NCBI RefSeq assembly: GCF_014529535.1
Contig: NW_023503307.1
Span: 4,960,599 to 5,024,598 of the forward strand
Length of the DNA: 64,000 nt
Source of the DNA: Bradysia coprophila
Lineage: Eukaryota; Arthropoda; Insecta; Diptera; Sciaridae
Direction: 5' to 3'
In this document: piece after piece, positions 49,850-62,070 of the stretch
Position numbering within the stretch: the first letter of the stretch is position 1
How the letters are laid out: each line of letters begins with the position of its first letter
The notes under the pieces: generated by a model
Told to the model about the DNA's origin: nothing
Databases searched by the model: none
The model's input: only the letters and a program-made list of their open reading frames with translations
Position numbers and translations under genes: made by a program

Positions 49850-50434
49850 TTAGAGTACTTATACCTAGAGAGGTATTTCGTACGATAAAATGTGGTCCCG
49901 ACCTTAGAGTAATTATACCTAGAGAGGAAATGACGAACAGAATTACGTAAAATTTGTGGTCCCGACATGAAATACGTAATGTGTGATAGTGTGAGTTTTT
50001 CCCTACTAAATTAGTGGGCAAATTAGCGCAAAAAATTTGAATGTGCCTACTAGAAGGATTCTTTTTTAAAAAATCAGTCTCATTTGAAGGAAAATTACAA
50101 ATCAACGAACAAATGCAACTCGAGCAATTTTTTATTATGCACTTAAAATTACCGAAAAAATGAACAGGCATTGCCCTTGACTTCTTTTCTTTAGCATCCC
50201 GTAATGTATCACATTTGCACCGTATTTAATTAATAATTATTATTATTGCGAATGATTTTAAACAAAATTCCAAAATAGTGGTACGCGATTTGGAAAATAT
50301 AAAACTGACAACTATCAAAATTTTCAACGCCTACATGTGTTAGTGAAAAGCTCTACGCAAAATTGTACGAAATGTGAATCTTATACAAACGGATGTCGGG
50401 ACCTTAGAGTATTTATAATAATTACTCTAAGGCC
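49850..50434. repeat. TTAGAGTA repeats, probable decayed element
   Basis: Two direct copies of TTAGAGTA.TTATACCTAGAG AGG begin at 49850 and 49904, each followed by TGTGGTCCCGAC. At 50395-50434 the phrase GTCGGGACCTTAGAGTATTT reappears as a short palindrome (CCTTAGAGTA...TACTCTAAGG). This suggests one element with related ends, but I cannot fix its borders. Confidence 0.5.
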
Positions 50435-50518
50435 CATAGCACATAGAGTCCTTCATCATATGACCCACTTTGTTAAAGATGTAACACTCGATACTTTCGA
50501 GTTAACAGTCAATTCACA

Positions 50519-50960
50519 TCATACATTCTCAACAATGTGAATCAAACGACGTTGATAATCAAACAATAGCTTTTGTTGAACAAATACAAAAGTCAGATCG
50601 TCTTGTTCCATTGCTTCCACTGTGGTTATGAGTGAGTCATAACTTACTGCTTCTAGCATGATCATACTTATGAAATGGTTACAATGCATTTTGATATGTT
50701 TACTTAACGACATCATAAATATTTGGGAAGACCATGCATTGCTCAAAACCAAACCTTTGTCGGTATTCATTAATAGTTTTTGGCTTTCTCGTATAGCGAG
50801 ACCTTCTTTGACTTTTCTTAAGTTAAAATCTTTTTCTTTGATTCTTATTTTTCCTTCGTTCCAATTGATCTTGTGTTGCTTATTTCTTATGACATGTCTT
50901 GCAATGGCTGATTTTTTACATTCTTACGTTGCCTTCGTTGTCGTCCTTTCTCTCTTCGAA
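50519..50960 (-). mobile_element. Retroelement fossils: Penelope-like C-terminus and Copia-type gag
   Basis: On the minus strand a segment near 50930-50700 contains AIARHVIRNKQHKINWNEGK and NTDKGLVLSNAW, which resemble the C-terminal GIY-YIG endonuclease region of Penelope-like elements. It runs on into YDSLITTVEAMEQDDLTFVF VQQKLLFDYQRRL, a match to the gag segment of Ty1/Copia elements. Both are short and broken; no reverse transcriptase or LTR was found. They look old. Confidence 0.5.
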
Positions 50961-51171
50961 TTTCTTGCTTTCACCTAAATATACTTAGTCGCAGGTTCCA
51001 CATGGAATCAAGTAAATTCCTGCTTGATTTTCATTTTCTTTACCTTTCAGACTTCGGAGCATATTTAAGACTTTTATGTCTGGGGTAAAATTTATCTTCC
51101 ACTTCAATTTACGGCGTTAATAACTTCCAACTTTGTTTGATATAGGTATTACCGATATATGGTAATGGAAG

Positions 51172-51403
51172 AAAGGCTGTAAACTTTGGGGAGGTCACGC
51201 AGATACAGAAAATCGGGTAACACACCAGACTTAACGATAAAATGGCGGATTTCATAAAAAATTCACCTCCTGTGACGATTCTCGTCGCCGTGACGATGCG
51301 ATGTTGTTAATTTTTTTTGTATGTAAAATCTTTCGAAGTGGTGTGTTTCCGCGTATCTAATAAAATGGCGATCTGCGTGACCTCCCCAAAGTTTACAGCC
51401 TTG
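51172..51403. mobile_element. 232-bp hAT-type MITE
   Basis: Terminal inverted repeats match over 32 bp: AAAGGCTGTAAACTTTGGGG AGGTCACGCAGAT at the left and the reverse-strand right end starting CAAGGCTGTAAAC. Flanks AATGGAAG (51164-51171) and AATGGAAC (51404-51411) agree at 7 of 8 positions, the hAT duplication size. No coding sequence. The near-identical ends suggest a young copy. Confidence 0.8.
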
Positions 51404-51723
51404 AATGGAACCCAATATTCGTCATTTGCTTTGTCTTTTTTATTGATCTTGGGATAACGTTATTATGTTGTTCTCATTTAGTGGACTTTGTAGTAAATTA
51501 TTGTTGAGTGGATTTGCGATTTCAGTTATGACATTTGATGCTCTCTGTCTTCTATTAATGAATTCAATTGGAAATGCGTTTTCTTGCAGGGTTCTCTTAA
51601 TACGATCTAATTCGTCTTGAAGGTAATTTTGACTGCAGATTTTGAAAGCATGGTAAACCGATGCGTCTATGACCGAAACTTTCTGTGATTTTTGGTGAAA
51701 GAAATTAAAATTATGCTACAGAG

Positions 51724-51889
51724 CAACACACTTCAAGCAAGAGTGGTACTCTAAATAGAGTACTGAAACGGGACAGTGTATCGAAAAAAAAAAATTGCCA
51801 CAGCAAAATATTCTGGAAACATTTTTCATACAAATATAGTACTCTATTTGGCAGTTGTCACTCGAAGCCCTTTTGCTTGAAGTGCGTTG
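51724..51889. mobile_element. 166-bp inverted-repeat element
   Basis: Ends CAACACACTTCAAGCAAGAG and, on the reverse strand, CAACGCACTTCAAGCAAAAG, with inner arms around AATAGAGTACT. The right half is shared with 20505-20570. Confidence 0.65.
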
Positions 51890-52161
51890 ACCAACCACTT
51901 ATTAGTTTAAGTCCCTCGTCAAATCGACTGCATTTGCCTGGTTTACTTTACTCTGACGTGGTAATTTCGTTACTGGTGAATATACCCAGTTTTTAGGCTT
52001 TGTAACAGCGGTAACTCAAAATAATTTAAATTTATTTCTGGGAATGTTTCGACTCCTATGTCCGCTAAAGATGATCAAGAAAAAAGGTTGCAAGTGGCTC
52101 TTTGGTCCATTCTCGGCCATTCCAACAATTATCAGTTAGTAAGAGTCTTCATTAGCTAATA

Positions 52162-52243
52162 ACGTTCGATGCTGAGGAAGCCTTCGATAGTGTACGGCAC
52201 AAATGCTTGCTGCACCACACGTTTTTTCCTCCAATGTTCCCTA
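52162..52243 (+). mobile_element. Non-LTR retrotransposon (LINE) RT fragment
   Basis: The frame TFDAEEAFDSVRHKCLLHH carries the reverse-transcriptase block (FD.E.AFDSV.H..L) typical of non-LTR elements. Only this fragment is readable; text further downstream to about 52350 is weakly RT-like. It is a truncated, decayed copy. Confidence 0.65.
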
Positions 52244-52349
52244 ATGTTTAACGAAACCTTTGCAATCGTTACCGATGCACCGCGTCTTACATTCTCACTG
52301 GTGTTCTTCAATTTTATTATCACTTGTTAACTTTGATTCTGTATAACCT

Positions 52350-54930
52350 ATGACTTAATATTCTGTTGGAAATAAAGTGACTAAAAGTAAAACAAAGAAA
52401 CTCTCCGTTTGGATTATTAATTAATTATATTTTAGGCGATGATTATGTTTATAATACAAATCCTTAAATACCTAACTAATTAAGTGTCTAAGATTTTTTT
52501 TTGTAATATTTTCTTTTTTGATATTTTTTTTCTTAATTTTTTTTTAAGCAAAAAAAGTATAAAAATGGCTTCGTGTCTCTATAAATTGTGTATAGGTGTT
52601 ACTGTTCTAATCGTGTATAATGTTTCTGGAGAATAAGAAGTGAACGTTAATTTCGATTTATTTTTTGTATAAAATTTTTTTCGTTTTTTTCCATTTTTTT
52701 TATTTTATAAAAAGAGAATCATCGTTTTTATATAATTGAATTGGTTAAATGATAAACCGATTTATTTTCGGCCGATAATTCCATTCCATTTTATTAAACT
52801 CTAGATGCAAATCGTTTTTGATTTTGTTTGTTTTTAGTAAAAATTTTTTTTTCTTGCATTTTCATAATTAATTAACTTTGTTAGATTAGAAGGCCACATA
52901 TTAATAAGGTAGAGTAGTTTAATCTACTTTTCAAAATTCCTGTTTGAATGTAAAAAAAATAATAATATTTTTTCCCTATCCAAATTTGTTTGTTTTTTTC
53001 ATCTTTCGTTCGTTATGATTTTAAGCCGTGATGGAAAATTACAAAAAAAGAATTCTGAGGTTCAACTAAACGAATATCTATAAATCGATTAAAAAAATAC
53101 TACAATATAAATGTTCTTCATTGACATGCGTGTGTGTCTGTTGTCGGTATAAAAATATGATCTCATTCTCTTTTCCATTTTTACTCTCAATTTTTTTATT
53201 TTCTCTTTTCTTTCATTAAAATTTTAATTATATTTTTCGACAAAAAAAATGTAACAAATTGTAAAACATAATACTTCTAAGCTCTAATAAGAATTGGTTT
53301 TCTTTATTTAACCCCATTTCTCCGAAATTGTTTCCTTTAATTCTTTTTATATAGAAATTATTCGTCGAATGTGAAGACGAAAGGGAAGAATTTTTTTTTT
53401 TTTAAATTTGATGAGAGAGATGTGCAAAATATGGAATATCATTGAAATTACAATGGTTTGCTGTCTTTTTTACCTGTTCTCTGTCTAACTGATCTGTCTG
53501 AGTTCACATTTTTGATTTTGATATTTTCCCAATGTGAAAAATATAGCTCAACGGTTCCGTTGCGGATAACATTTCCAAGCGCAATAAAAGAAAATTTATC
53601 AGAACCAAAAATGTAAAAAATAGTCTCAGAAAATAACGTTAGCCAATTCGTTCTATATTCAACTATCGACTTTCCATTATGAATGGTGGTGAAACGAGTG
53701 AATCGCAAATTAGATCCTGGAGACAGTCGCGTAATTAAATTTCTCACTCGGTGAACGAGAATTGTCATTTTAATCCCCGAAAATCCCTAATAATGCGACA
53801 TATTATAGTAATTTAAATATCGGATGGAAAGGATGAAAATTGTGTCCTTTTAATTAGTGTTTTGTCATCGAAGTGTCGATGAACTTAAATTACTCGGATT
53901 ACATCATCACCATATTCTGAAAGGATTATGCATTAGAAAATGCAATGGAAACGATATGTTATGGAAAGGATGACTCTTTGATATTCCAATTGAGTTCTTT
54001 TCCCCGTAAACAAGACTCTCATAAAATTTTTCTTTGATTTTTATTTGTTTTTTTGATTAACCCGATGAGACCGACTGGGATACCTGTTATCCCAGCTTGC
54101 ATCCCTTTGCATCTTTGCTGCATCCTGTAGGCATCTTAAGCTGGTAAACATCGGAAGACTTAACACTTAATTAAATGCATTACATGATATTTATAACGGT
54201 TAATATTGCTTCTATTTCCATTTTTCTTTCTCGTTAAAAAATTATTTTCAATAAAAAAACAAATTAGAAAATGTTTTGTGTTCATTGTTGAATCGAAAAT
54301 ACTGTGCAAAAAGCGAAAGAATGGTAAAAGTTAAAATGAAATGCCTGTCAAAAACTCCCGGACAATCCAAAAAAATAATAATAATCAAAAAGCGAAATTT
54401 CACCTGTTATCTACCAGGTTAAATTTCAATTATTCTTTTAAAAAAAAAATGCTTCTACTGAAAATTGAAAGTAACAAAACAAAATAATATTTAAAATTTC
54501 AAAAAGAAAAAACTAAAAGAAAACATCGTGACGATTTTGCTTGCAGATAAGAGTTTAGTAGTTTAATTAAAAAAAGATTTTTTTTTCAATTTTATTTTTT
54601 AATTTAATACTTGCCACTAATAAAAAATACCTTTTTAATTCGCCCAGCGATTTAAACAGAAGAAAAATAATTATAAATTTCAATCTCAATTTTTCTTCTT
54701 CATCGCAATTGATTTTCCCTCGCACCCGATTACTTATGTTTGGTTCTTTTTTTTTTGTTGTTTAAGTTTAATAATTTTAATCAGTTTTTTAGATTTTATT
54801 TTTATTCCTTAAATTAAAAAAAAGAAGAAAATTAACTTTAACCTCAGTGATTCTCTTTCATTGTAGTTTTTTAATTTTGTTGTTGTTGTGGTTTTTGTTG
54901 TTACTTTTTTAGTTTATCAATTTTCACTTT
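52350..54930. other. Very AT-rich, homopolymer-rich downstream region of moesin
   Basis: Dominated by A and T runs with many reverse-strand AATAAA signals, the nearest to the moesin stop at about 54790-54805. It may be a long moesin 3' UTR with alternative poly(A) sites. A 106-codon minus-strand frame at 53448-53768 has no recognisable domain and is treated as chance. Confidence 0.45.
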
Positions 54931-56961
54931 TTACATATTTTCAAATTGATCGACACGACGTTTCGTATTACCTTTACGAATTTCACGTAAAGTTTTGTAT
55001 TTGTCACGTCCTTGACGTACGTTCTCACGATGAATTTTATCGTTTACGGTTTCTTTTGTCTCATCTCGAGATTGTGCCAAATCTTGTTTGAGTGCCTGTT
55101 AAAAACACGGATAGTTGTTAAGTGTTCGGAATTTTAGAATTGTTATTTTCGATTACCAGTGACGAAATGAGATCGCTTTTAGCACAAAAATTCATATTTT
55201 CGTGTGCTAAAATCTTCATTTTGTTACGCGTATCGACCACAAGCTTTTGTATTTTGGTTACGAGAAGAAAATTGTCATTCACTGACTTTGCACATTTCAT
55301 TCCATCACTAGTGTCGTAAAAAGCATTTAGTCATTCGACACATGTGTCGAAATGAATTTCCTTCAACACCGGTGTCGAAATCAATTTCCTTCGGCGCTAG
55401 TGCCGAACCGAATGTCATTCAATACTAGTGCTACCTTTCGATACCAGCACGACACACGTGAAGTACTCTTTTCTTCGTGACGACCAAATTACAAGAAACG
55501 TTTTCTTTCTGTTAAAATTTACCTTCAATTGGTCATGAAGACGTTCACTTCGTTCCGCTAATGTACGTCTATCCTCAACGGGATCCTTGATACTTTCATC
55601 GATATCTAGGTCTCTAGATACGTCACCGCTGTTGTTGTCACCATTTGTCATCTCCTCATCATCTTCGGCAATGTGATGATGTTGTGGCGTTGCTGATGCA
55701 GCTAATAGAGCAGCAGCTACTTCCTCCTGAAAATAGTTTCATTTTTTTTTATAAAACTTAGTCCAATGCTAACATTGTCCCTCAGACAATCTATGATGAT
55801 AATTACCTGCTTGCGACGTGCTTCTTCGACTTCATCTTGTAAACGTTTCGTTTCACTGTCCTTGATATTAACTTCATCTTGAATACGTTGAACCTCTGCC
55901 TGTTTGGCTTGAATTTCTTCTTCCAATTTCATACGTTCGGCTGCCTCCATATTCTTGGCATCTTCTAAGCGCTGCAACATTCCCTTCAATTCCTTCTGGC
56001 GTTGTTCCAATTCTTCCTTGGCCGCTTGCAACTGTCTAAGTTGCTCCTCCAATCGTCGGATAATATCTTGAGCTTCGGACAAGTTAGCCTGCGATCTTTC
56101 CACTTCCTCTTGCATGGCACGCAGACGGTCTTCATACTCTTGTTGTTTCTTTTCGGCACGTTCCCGAGCTGCCAATGCCATTTGTAATTTTTCACGTTCC
56201 TGTTGCTTAGCATTCTTTTCTTCTCTGGCTTGCGCTTTCATTTGTTGAACGTCAATTGTGTCGGGCTTACGACGGCGCATATACAATTCATGGTTGCCCA
56301 TACACAATGCCAGAATTCGTTTATTGATACGAACACGCGGTGCGAAGAACACAAAATCGGGCGCTTTCTTATCAATTGGTTTGATAATGAATTTCCTATC
56401 ATTGAACGAGATATTACGAATCTCAGACCATGGGAATCCGATTTTCGGTGTCAATTTGTCATCTTTTTCGTAGATGTTCAAGCCCAATGCGTCAACGCCC
56501 AACCACAGTTCCGTACCTTTTTTATTACGAATTTCGAAATAATTTACCCCATACATTTCCAAATCCTGAGCTATTTTCAAATATTCCATCATAGCATCTT
56601 CGCGTAGCATGCCTTTGTGTTCCTGCCACCATGACATAATCGATTGTTCCCATTCGTCTTTCGACATTTTATGCTGATCGATTACACGTTGCGGCAATAA
56701 GCGATCGTTCGACAAGAAACCTGCGTTGTGTGAACCTTTATTATGATCACCGTGACGAGCCTGGACGGCATACGATGCTAGCAGCACAGATGTTTCGGGC
56801 GGTGAATATATTTCGTCCGATAAAATGGCATTTTTCACTTGAAGATAGAATAAGCGTAGAGTAATGTCTTGGATAAGTTCTTCAGCAACGTCTTCAGGAT
56901 AGAATTTGGCACGGAATTTGAACTGGAGTGGATTTTCCCGTTTGACGTCTTGATTCATCAC
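54931..56961 (-). CDS. Moesin (ERM protein), 5' exons outside the window
   Basis: Minus-strand exons 56961-55807, 55726-55523 and 55095-54931 encode the last 507 of about 578 residues. They start inside the FERM domain ([20 protein letters not shown]), continue through FERM F2/F3 ([40 protein letters not shown]), a long coiled coil rich in Glu, Gln and Arg, and the C-terminal actin-binding domain ending [10 protein letters not shown]. The regulatory Thr in [12 protein letters not shown], target of Slik/ROCK-type kinases, is present. Moesin links PIP2-rich membrane to cortical actin. Introns are phase 0. The exon with the N-terminal FERM F1 lobe is not in the window, so the upstream intron exceeds 7 kb. 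The ATG at the second codon of the first exon is not the start. Confidence 0.97.
55334..55440. repeat. 28-bp minisatellite of palindromes in a moesin intron
   Basis: Units start at 55334, 55362, 55390 and 55418, exactly 28 bp apart. Their first 18 bp are TTCGACACATGTGTCGAA, TTCAACACCGGTGTCGAA, TTCGGCGCTAGTGCCGAA and a partial TTCAATACTAGTGCTACC. Three of them are perfect or near-perfect palindromes although the letters differ, and spacers AATTTCC-like text separate them. It lies in the intron between the last two moesin exons. Confidence 0.75.
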
Positions 56962-57173
56962 CTAAAACATAGAATAAGAAAGATTAAATGTCGGTTTTTG
57001 TGGAAGGTGCAAGTGAATTGGAAAGATTTGATTTTCAGTATTTTTATCTCTTCAAATTACCCAGTTTGAAAACGGCATAGACCCTGTCTGGTCCAATAAG
57101 CAAGCATTCAATTGAAAATGTTAAATTGAATTAGTTCATTTGTATCATTGATTTTGTAAGATTTAACAAAGTG

Positions 57174-57349
57174 TTAACCTTTCACAGACGACAGGCATAT
57201 CATTAGTATAAACATTGAGTGTATGAAAAGATGGATAGAAAATCTTATACTTCATTTGTTCTAGATGCACTTTGATATATATAAAAAGCCAGAGCTCCTT
57301 GCCCTTTCTTTTTCAAAGACAGATAACACCGCCGTCCGCAAGAGGTTAA
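57174..57349. mobile_element. TTAA-flanked MITE (piggyBac-like)
   Basis: TTAA at 57174-57177 precedes CCTTTCACAGACGACAGGCA TATC; TTAA at 57346-57349 follows CACCGCCGTCCGCAAGAGG, which on the reverse strand reads CCTCTTGCGGACGGCGGTG. Both ends therefore share CCTYTNNCRGACGRC. Same family as 25610-25759. Confidence 0.75.
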
Positions 57350-58250
57350 ACAACGTTTTGATATAAAAGTCAGATTAACAGAGGAATGTGAATACGATAG
57401 TGATGAAATAGACTTGGTAAATATTTACATTCCTCACATTTGTGAAAGGTCGAAGGGAAGGGCTAAACTGTAAAGTCAAAGATATAATTTTTTCAGTCAT
57501 CATCAAACAAATCCGTTTGTGCCAACGAAACGGTTCTTCTTTTAAACGATATTTATCATGTCTTATTTAACCGCAATTGATAGGCAAATCGTGGCAAAAT
57601 AGTCACCTATTATTCAACGAAATTATCAATTATCGTACGGCTCTGAAGTTTTTCTTTCAATATTGTTGTCGTGATGCTGTTATGTTTAATCAACTCTCAT
57701 TTCGCCTGCATGATCGATCCAACCGTTCATTTTAAACGATTCAGATAGAAAGTTGTTTAAGTCTGTTATTGCCTCATTACACTCCACGGTTTTTTTTTTC
57801 ATGCATTTTATTTGTTTTAGTGTTTTGTGCTACCGGTTAATTACGAAAAGATTGAGTTAAGAGAAATAAGAATTGCATTTGGAAAAGATGTATAATGTAG
57901 TGAGTGGACCATTATTTATGGAACACTAAACGTTTTTATGTGGTGGAAAATATGTGCAATGTGCAAGCGTGTGTAAAGGTTTAATTTGTCATTAATGTTC
58001 ATTACTCCTAATGATTCATTAGGTGTGGCCAAGAAATTGTTTTGAATGAAAGGTTTAATATGCATAAAGTTGAGTTGGCAGCAAAAATGAATCGTCTTGT
58101 TCGTAGATCACGGTACTATGGCTCCTAGCATTAAAATGAGTAGTTCTATGATCTTGTTGTTTATAGTGCTTATAACCAAACGACAGAGACAACAAAAGCG
58201 AGAAGAAATATGTGTTTAAGCTACAGCAAAATGCTACCGTAGCTACAGTC

Positions 58251-58416
58251 AACCTTTCACAGACTGAAATCATATCTGTATTTTTACTGTCTGATCTATT
58301 ACTTCATTTGATATAAGTATTTTCAATAGACTGACTTCAAATCTATTACTTCATTTTTATGAACATCCCTTAGTAAAAGCTTGTCGTACAGATCACAGCT
58401 GTTCGTAACAGATTAA
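58251..58416. mobile_element. Decayed TTAA-type MITE
   Basis: The left end TCAACCTTTCACAGACTGAA ATCATATC has lost the first TTAA by one base; the right end has TTAA at 58413-58416 after GCTGTTCGTAACAGA. The interior repeats ATTACTTCATTT, seen in the copies at 48963 and 57174. Confidence 0.55.
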
Positions 58417-60149
58417 ATCAATTTTTCAATCCGATTCATTAAAAACATTCCTTCCCGAACACTTGTACAACTCAATTACAAATTAATTGTAGAAAATGTT
58501 CACCGGCTTTGACAAGTGTTACAAGTTATATCTAGAAATTATCAAGGCACGAAATAAGATTTATGATAATGGAGCAGTGGAAAAAAAACAGCACGTCACC
58601 TTCATAATAAGAACTTCACGTGTTCGCAATTATAACGATTAGCATGTTCAATTCAAAAGCTGTTAAGCTGTGTTACCAACGGAGTCTATCCTTTCAATAA
58701 ATCGAATTTTATTGCGATTATAAATGCAATCAGATCGATAGAAGAGATACAAATCAAGAAATCTTAGCTTGATAATTCTAAATTGAACGAATTCATTGCT
58801 TCGATACAGTCGAAGATCACACAAGTATAATGGTTCGTTTATAGATCGATTAATTTAACAGCAGAATGAAAAACCGATTTTGTGTGTTGAGTGTTGAATG
58901 AAAGGGGCGTGTAAAATGTGCGAAGCGATTTTTTATTCGCACAAAAACAAAAGAAATCAATTTTATTTTATATTCATTAACTGTGCTTATCAGCACTTTT
59001 CGCTATGCTCTGTGCTGAAAGAAACATTATAACTAATAAATTGTGATCCACTTTGAAGCCATTGTCGAAAAGTAAATAATGAATTAAATGGTGAAAAATT
59101 ACAAGGCAAATAAACGTTTTTTTTTTTTAGTTTTCTGTCTACCTATACAGTATAACCTCTTTCTGAGGCATTCTATTTTTTACTTTTAATATTTGAATAT
59201 AAAATATAGCAAATGCGAAACATTTCTGATATTGTAATTTGTCTTTATGATTATGTAATACAAATAACTCGGGCTGGTGATGTATGGCAAAATAATTATG
59301 ACACTTTTAGTTTGTGTACAAATTAAACAAAAAAAATTATAAAAGAAATGAATGAATGTTGGATCGTATACTGGGTACCTAATATATAATATTATTGGAT
59401 CTGTTACACACATAGTGACACCAGAGTGTGGATACGAATTATTTGCCTTTTCCGTTTTTATCTGAAACAGCTTGAAACAGAAAACTGTTGAGTGACAATC
59501 ATTCACTTTTTATTTATTTTTTTCAAACGCTTAAAACCGATATAGGAAACATATGAAAATGTTTTTTTTTCTTTTTTCGTTTATATAAATCGTAATTTTT
59601 TTATATTTATGGCAGCGGCGACACAGCTTCATAAAATAACGAACCATACGCGTATTTTTATTACCTATTACCTCTATAGGTAAAACATTAAGCGGTGAGA
59701 CTATACATTGTGACCTTAGTTTGAAACAATTTCAAACGATAATGTCGTCCAACAAGACACATATTTTCGAAAATAATAATAATAATAAAAAAAATCGTGT
59801 TTGACCAATTAAAAATGTGTTATTCAACAGATAAGTTTGCAGTTGGATTGTGTAAAACAAATGGTGTCAACATTTATGAACGGAAATTGCACTATGAAAT
59901 CTAATTTCTCATTTGGAAATATGAAATTAAAAAAATATATCGTTAATCGACATTAGAGCTGCTGTTTTTGACGCATTTTTCCAGCTGATAGGCAAGTCAA
60001 GACGGCTCGGGATTGTTGCTACAAACCTAAACTATCCTTCTAACTTTTTCACCAAATCTTAATTCAAGATTCCATTTGAGTCACCTCGCGATAATCTAAT
60101 CTCGATATTTTTCAATTGGCTATCACGCCTAGTTCCGCTTATAGTGTGG

Positions 60150-61405
60150 GTGCGACAGGGGCAGTTTTAAAATGTAAGCAAAAAATGTTCATTCTGGGTG
60201 CCGAATGTCCAAGTCAAGGTGCGGTTGAATGAATTTTAGCAGAGCATTTTGATGCACTTTTAATATTTTTGGATATTATTAGTCAGCTCGGAGCCAATTT
60301 TTTTTTTATTTTCATCCGTACCGTCGGTGACATTGGTGCATAGCCCATCCTGTCTACAGAGAGTGGTGGAAAACTGGTTGTGGTTTCACTCGATAGTGCT
60401 TGAAATTCTTACAACAATTGTACAGAAATGTGGTACCCTAAGTGCAAGTGAAGCCGGCAGAGACATGATAAAGTTGAAAAAACGTGATTTTCAAACAGTC
60501 ATAGAGGCGTGGATACTTGAGGAATGAATCTAATAAATAGTTCTATCAGTAGAACAATATTTCCTCTACCAATGACCAAAAACTTTTTTTTGGAGACCAA
60601 CTACATAGAGGCCGAATTTGCAGGTTTCAGAGGCACCTGAGACGCACTTATTAACATTTTTTTGTAATTAAGATGGTTAATTCAGAAATGCTGGAAGTCT
60701 CAGCTGTCCATAGACACCATACATGAAATGACTCATGTCAACAGTGCCGATATGTTGGAATAAGTGAAATGTGTCCTTCCACAATGAAATTTTGTGCAAA
60801 AATCTTTGAAAACACCGCTTGTTTGATTAAGAAAGTTATAGAAACAACAAAAAAAAACAAAATAACATCGATATTTTGCTCTATATAGATAGATATTTCA
60901 AATCATGCAAATTTTAGAAAATATGAGGGAAAAACTTTGAGCTACTGTCGGCCTCCCTCTATGTCTCCAAAAATAATTTTTTGGTCATTGGTAGAGGAAA
61001 TGTTGCTCTACTGCTAGCTAGAACTATTTATTAGATTCATTTCTCAAGTATTCACGCCTCTATGACTGTTTGAAAATCATGTTTTTTCAACTTGACCATG
61101 TCTCTGCCAGCTTCACTTGCACTTAGGGTACCAAAAGTTTGTACAATTGTTATTAGAATTTCAGGCACTATCGATCGATTAAAACCACAACCAGTTTTCC
61201 ACCACTCTCTCTGTAGACAGGATGAGCTATGCACCAATGTCACCGACGGTACGGATGAAAATCAAAAAATTTTGTGGAACCTTGTTCAGGGCTCCGAGCT
61301 GACTAATAATATCCAAAAATATCAAAAGTGCATCGAAATGCTCAGTTAAAATTCATTCAACCGCACCGTGAAGTCGCACTCTGTCCAGTAAAAATGATCC
61401 TGTCT
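60150..61405. mobile_element. Long inverted repeat (arms about 390 bp)
   Basis: 60220-60610 and 60960-61370 are reverse complements with scattered differences; examples are GTGCGGTTGAATGAATTTTA, CATCCGTACCGTCGGTGACA TTGG and GGTACC(C)TAAGTGCAAGTGAAG. A spacer of about 350 bp lies between. Each arm contains an open frame with shared text (LSASEAGRDM.KLKK.DFQT VIEA), and on the other strand TNVTDGTDENQKILWNLVQG. Outermost limits are uncertain and no target duplication was found. It may be a fold-back transposon that picked up host sequence, or a hairpin-RNA locus. Confidence 0.75.
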
Positions 61406-62070
61406 CAAAGTGTCGAAATGAGTAGCTTTAACTTCCACACAAAAAAGTGAGGATTTGAGATGTCCATTTTTATTTCACTTTTTTTTCAGGGTCACGTCTG
61501 ATCTTTCATTCGGAATGCAACGATTCCTCACGAGAAATTCCTGAAGCAAAAAATTAAATTTCGCCAAAAATACAAATCTATTTCTGAAACAATCGTTTTC
61601 TTATCTTCCCCGGGCGATAAAAAACATAATTCAGCTTTTTAACTTTCAAAATATTATCCAAATATGTGTAGAGTGAAAAAAAATGCGCGGTTTTATCTCT
61701 GTAAATAAATCTGTTACGTGTACACATTTATCATCATTCACATAAACTTTTTATGTGGTGTGTTGTATAAATATATATATTTGAACTCACTTATGGAACA
61801 ATTTGTTCAAGTGCAAATCTATAAAAAATAATAATCTATGTGGCGGCATCTTTCTACTGCCGATCTATTCGAATTGTTTGAAATCACAATATTTGCTGAA
61901 ATTATTATTATAGCTCTGGAAACCCTAAACCGAAAATTTTAGAATTGCAGTTCAATTAATGAAAATTAGCGCTAGATCTGGCAATTAGGGTTTCGAACAG
62001 GTCATGATCAGAACCAATTTACCTAGTCAATGAAAAACCGCAGTGGATTTTCTTTAAATAAACGGAGAAT

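Noticed and set aside
53448-53768. 106-codon minus-strand frame as a gene
   Set aside because: It lies in the homopolymer-rich region just downstream of moesin with no domain or exon borders.
56956-56961. ATG at the start of the large moesin exon as the protein start
   Set aside because: An acceptor (TTTTAG) stands directly before GTGATGAAT and the conserved FERM F1 lobe is missing, so this is an internal exon.
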